Assembly: GCA_026713745.1 (NCBI GenBank)
Contig: JAPONU010000114.1
Span: 1-8,896 of the forward strand
Reading direction: 5' to 3'
Length of the DNA: 8,896 nucleotides
Source of the DNA: a bacterium
GTDB taxonomy: Bacteria > Actinomycetota > Acidimicrobiia > Acidimicrobiales > CATQHL01
Part shown: positions 6,596 to 8,896 of the stretch, in pieces
How the letters are laid out: every line of letters begins with the position of its first letter
How positions within the stretch are numbered: position 1 is the first letter of the stretch
The notes under the pieces: generated by a model
Database searches by the model: none
Told to the model about the DNA's origin: nothing
The model's input: only the letters and a program-made list of their open reading frames with translations
Program-made: the position numbers and the translations under genes

Positions 6596-8161
6596 ATGAA
6601 CGTGACTGCGCCACCCGCCACAGCCCGCGGCGACGCAACGGCCGACTCGTCTCGGCGGCAGGCGGGCCCCGACGGCGCTCAAGGGCCCGAACCCGAGCCC
6701 TCCTCCGCCACCGACCGCGGGGCGGCGACGGCGGACTCGCCGCTGCTGGGGCTGCTCGGCGGCTTCATCACCGAACTGCGCCGCGCCGGCCTGCCGGTCA
6801 GCCTCACGGAGCATCTCGACGCCGCCGAGGCGGTGCGCCACGTGCCCCTCGACGACCGCGAGGCATTCAAGTTCGCCCTGGCGGCCACGCTCGTGAAGCA
6901 TCACGCCCACTGGCAGGCCTTCGAGACCGTCTTCGAGGTGTACTTCTCGCTGCGCGGCGCCGAGTACGAACCCTCCGGCGATGCCTGGGCCGACGACGTG
7001 GACCCATCGGAGCTTCTGGATCCCCGGCCCGAAGGCAAGGGCGGCGGCGAACCCCTGAGCGACGAGGACCTCGCCCGGCTGCTTTTCGCTGCGTTGCTGC
7101 GGGGCGATCAGGCACAGCTGCGGGCCGTTGCCTGGCGCGCTGTGCAGCGCTACGCCGGCATGGAGCCGGGGCGGCCGGTCGGCGGCACCTACTACCTGTA
7201 TCGCACGCTGCGCAACCTTGGCCTGGAGGACCTGCTGGAGCGCCTCCTGGACACCGTCCGCGACGAGGCGGGGCGCTCGCTGACGCCGCTGGAGGAGCGC
7301 CTCGAGCGCGACGAGATGGAGTCGCGCATCGATCAGCTGCGCCAGGAGGTGGAGGCCGAGATCCGGCGCCGGCTGGTGGCCGACCGCGGCACCGAGGCGA
7401 TGGCCCGGACGTTGCGCAAACCCCTGCCCGAGGACGTGGAGTTCATGCACGCCACGCGGGAGGAGATGGAGGCGCTGCGCAAGGCCATCGATCCGCTGAC
7501 CCGCAAGCTGGCGGCGCGCCTGTCCCGCCGCCGCCGCCACACGCGCCGGGGTGTGCTGGACTTCCGCAGGACGATCCGGCAGTCGCTCAGCTACGGCGGT
7601 GTCCCGGCCGAGCCGCACTTCCGCTACAAGCGGCCGTCCAAGCCCGAGATCATGGTGATCGCCGACATCAGCGGCTCGGTGGCGGCGTTCGCACGCTTCA
7701 CCCTGCACCTCGTGTACGCCATCAGCAGCCACTTCTCCAAGGTGCGCTCGTTCGTGTTCATCGACGGGCTCGACGAGGTCACCAACCTGTTCGAGACGAG
7801 CGATGACATCACCGAGGCGATCCACCGGGTGAACACCTCCGCGGACGTCGTCTGGGTGGACGGCCACTCCGACTACGGCCACGCCCTCGGCGTGTTCTGG
7901 GAGCGCTACGGGGCGTCGGTCGGTCCGAAGACCACGGTCATGGTCCTCGGCGATGCCCGCAACAACTATCACGCCTCCGGGTCCTGGGTGATGCGCGAGC
8001 TGAACCGCAAGGCCCGGCGGGTCTTCTGGCTGAACCCCGAGCCGCGCTCGTACTGGGACACCGGCGACTCCATCATGGGGGAGTACAGCACCCACTGCGA
8101 CGGCACCTTCGAGGTGCGCACCTTGCGCCACTTGGAGCGGTTCGTGGAGAAGACGTTCTGA
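6596..8161 (+). CDS. CoxE-like VWA-domain protein (MoxR partner)
   Basis: The product is 521 residues, starting at ATG 6596 with a weak GGGG 5 nt upstream, 46 bp after the MoxR gene, so the two are probably co-transcribed. The first ~45 residues are disordered and Ala/Pro/Gly-rich. A conserved helical region then begins (about 48-130, with LLGGFITELRRAGLPVS), followed by an acidic linker and a charged, partly coiled-coil middle (about 215-300). An Arg-rich stretch (SRRRRHTRRGVLDFRRTIR) leads into the C-terminal VWA domain (about 348-521). MIDAS residues are D357-I-S-G-S361, the GHSDYG loop (S425/D426, in place of the common Thr) and D453 in GDARNN, so metal binding looks intact. VWA proteins of this type bind client or ATPase through the metal site. 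The product should be cytoplasmic; the specific client cannot be deduced. Confidence 0.9.
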   Translation: MNVTAPPATARGDATADSSRRQAGPDGAQGPEPEPSSATDRGAATADSPLLGLLGGFITELRRAGLPVSLTEHLDAAEAVRHVPLDDREAFKFALAATLVKHHAHWQAFETVFEVYFSLRGAEYEPSGDAWADDVDPSELLDPRPEGKGGGEPLSDEDLARLLFAALLRGDQAQLRAVAWRAVQRYAGMEPGRPVGGTYYLYRTLRNLGLEDLLERLLDTVRDEAGRSLTPLEERLERDEMESRIDQLRQEVEAEIRRRLVADRGTEAMARTLRKPLPEDVEFMHATREEMEALRKAIDPLTRKLAARLSRRRRHTRRGVLDFRRTIRQSLSYGGVPAEPHFRYKRPSKPEIMVIADISGSVAAFARFTLHLVYAISSHFSKVRSFVFIDGLDEVTNLFETSDDITEAIHRVNTSADVVWVDGHSDYGHALGVFWERYGASVGPKTTVMVLGDARNNYHASGSWVMRELNRKARRVFWLNPEPRSYWDTGDSIMGEYSTHCDGTFEVRTLRHLERFVEKTF

Positions 8162-8192
8162 GGCGGCTGCCATCGATGACCCAGCACGCTCC

Positions 8193-8198
8193 TAAAAT
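8193..8198 (+). promoter_or_regulatory. Leaderless-type -10 element
   Basis: TAAAAT matches the -10 consensus at five of six positions and stands out in GC-rich DNA. It ends 6 nt before GTG 8205. No Shine-Dalgarno precedes that GTG, so transcription probably starts at the start codon. I see no clear -35. It separates the coiled-coil/response-regulator unit from the MoxR-CoxE pair. Confidence 0.7.
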
Positions 8199-8204
8199 GC
8201 TTCC

Positions 8205-8516
8205 GTGACCCTTGCCGTTCTGCCGGGTGCCGTGATCCGTCGGCGGATCACCGAGGTTTCCCGTCGCCTGTCGCGCTGCCGCCAGGAGTTGCAGGTCGCC
8301 GAGGAGCAGCTGGGGCACTTCAGCGACTCCGAGGCCGACGCCCACCTCCGGTCGCTGGTCTCCGAGACGCCCCTGGCCGACCGCGAGTTCCGTGACGCCG
8401 CCCGGCACGCCGAGGCGATGGCAAGCCACCGGGACCGCCTGCGCAGCGAGATCGCCGCGCTCGAGGAACGCCTGGACGAACTGCTGGATCGTCTCTCGAG
8501 CCGGAGGAACCCATGA
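8205..8516 (+). CDS. Small coiled-coil protein of unknown function
   Basis: The product is 103 residues, starting at GTG 8205, placed by the leaderless -10. It is almost entirely charged helix: Arg-rich at the start (RRRITEVSRRLSRCRQELQ), a central hinge around residues 38-58 (FSDSEAD ... ETPLADREF), and a second helix with heptad-like Leu/Ile/Ala spacing (RSEIAALEERLDELLDRL) near the C-terminus. Two antiparallel helices or a dimeric coiled coil are likely. There is no signal peptide or membrane helix. Its stop overlaps the next gene's start in ATGA (8513-8516), so it is translationally coupled to the response regulator. A role connected to that regulator is plausible but not shown. I do not recognise a named family. 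Confidence 0.82.
   Translation: MTLAVLPGAVIRRRITEVSRRLSRCRQELQVAEEQLGHFSDSEADAHLRSLVSETPLADREFRDAARHAEAMASHRDRLRSEIAALEERLDELLDRLSSRRNP
8503..8507 (+). promoter_or_regulatory. Ribosome binding site of the response regulator
   Basis: GGAGG lies inside the last codons of the coiled-coil gene, 5 nt before ATG 8513, so the downstream gene can reinitiate within the overlap. Confidence 0.75.
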
Positions 8517-8896
8517 CGACCGACCGGGCCACCGGATCGCGCACCCGGATCGTGATCGCCGAGGACGAGGCCATCATCCGCCTGGATCTGAAGGAGACCC
8601 TCACCGCGGAGGGTTACGAGGTGGTCGCCGACAGCGGGCGAGGCGACGAGGCGCTGGCGCTGGTGCGCGAGCTGCGCCCCGATGTGGCCATCCTGGACAT
8701 CAAGATGCCGGGCAACGACGGCTTGGCCGTGGCCCGGGCCATCAGCGACGAGAGCCTCTGCGCGGTGCTGGTGCTCACCGCCTTCAGCCAGCGGGAACTC
8801 GTCGCTCAGGCCGCCCAGTCGGGCGTCCTGGCCTACCTGGTGAAGCCGTTCGCTGCGGGCGAGTTGGTGGCGGCCATCGAAATCGCCCTGGCCCGC
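8513..8896 (+). CDS. pdtaR: PdtaR-like response regulator (ANTAR-type expected), 3'-truncated
   Basis: The first 128 residues are visible and the frame is still open at the window edge. They form a receiver domain with acidic residues E17/D18, phospho-acceptor D62 in LDIKMP, T89 in LVLTAFSQ, Y108 and K111 in YLVKPF. The signatures IVIAEDEAIIRLDLKE and LTAFSQRELV, followed by a Gln/Ala-rich helix, closely resemble mycobacterial PdtaR (Rv1626) and related regulators whose C-terminal ANTAR domain binds paired RNA hairpins to prevent transcription termination. The ANTAR domain would begin just beyond the window, so the output function is inferred from the receiver. It is translated with a 4-bp overlap after the coiled-coil gene. 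No histidine kinase lies in the window; PdtaR's partner PdtaS is normally encoded at a separate locus. Confidence 0.88.
   Translation, partial: MTTDRATGSRTRIVIAEDEAIIRLDLKETLTAEGYEVVADSGRGDEALALVRELRPDVAILDIKMPGNDGLAVARAISDESLCAVLVLTAFSQRELVAQAAQSGVLAYLVKPFAAGELVAAIEIALAR

Noticed and set aside
6500..8173. 557-codon open frame antisense to the CoxE-like gene
   Set aside because: It is exactly antisense to a gene with intact VWA motifs; long antisense frames are expected with high GC3.
1..8896. CRISPR array, tRNA/rRNA, insertion sequence or att site
   Set aside because: I saw no regularly spaced short repeats, no tRNA-like cloverleaf or CCA end, and no transposase motif or flanking terminal repeats. 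The repeats present are coding modules.

Overview
The window is GC-rich, mostly around 65-75%, and codon third positions are strongly G/C. Coding density is high and every gene lies on the + strand. Together with leaderless-type promoters, secreted disulfide-rich RCC1 proteins and a PdtaR-like response regulator, this points to a member of the Actinomycetota. The style of the secreted proteins suggests the class Acidimicrobiia, possibly an uncultured or host-associated member. That placement is inference from protein style; there is no marker gene here.

The left half (1-5483) carries envelope and secreted functions. First is the 3' part of a large wall amidase, open at the left edge: proline-rich linker, golvesin-C-like domain, two identical copies of a ~50-residue module, then a complete Amidase_3 catalytic domain. 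Next is a small four-helix membrane protein of lower GC. Third is a 927-residue exported protein that joins two more copies of the same ~50-residue module, seven RCC1-type blades with paired cysteines, and an HExxH zinc-peptidase-like domain. The shared module is the feature that links the two large secreted proteins.

A 181-bp gap (5484-5664) holds two inverted-repeat structures and a likely leaderless promoter. It introduces a MoxR-type AAA+ ATPase followed 46 bp later by a CoxE-like VWA (MIDAS) protein. This is the classic ATPase/VWA pair that remodels or matures a client protein; no client is visible in the window.

The right end starts a new transcription unit with a good leaderless promoter (TAAAAT, 6 nt before GTG). 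It encodes a small coiled-coil protein that overlaps by 4 bp (ATGA) the start of a PdtaR-like response regulator. The regulator's receiver domain is complete enough to show every phosphorylation residue, but its C-terminal output domain lies beyond the window.

The points most worth a second look are the module shared by the two exported proteins, the perfect 140-bp direct repeat in the amidase, an 84-bp low-GC patch exactly over the third zinc ligand of the peptidase domain, and the dyad sitting in the promoter spacer of the MoxR gene.
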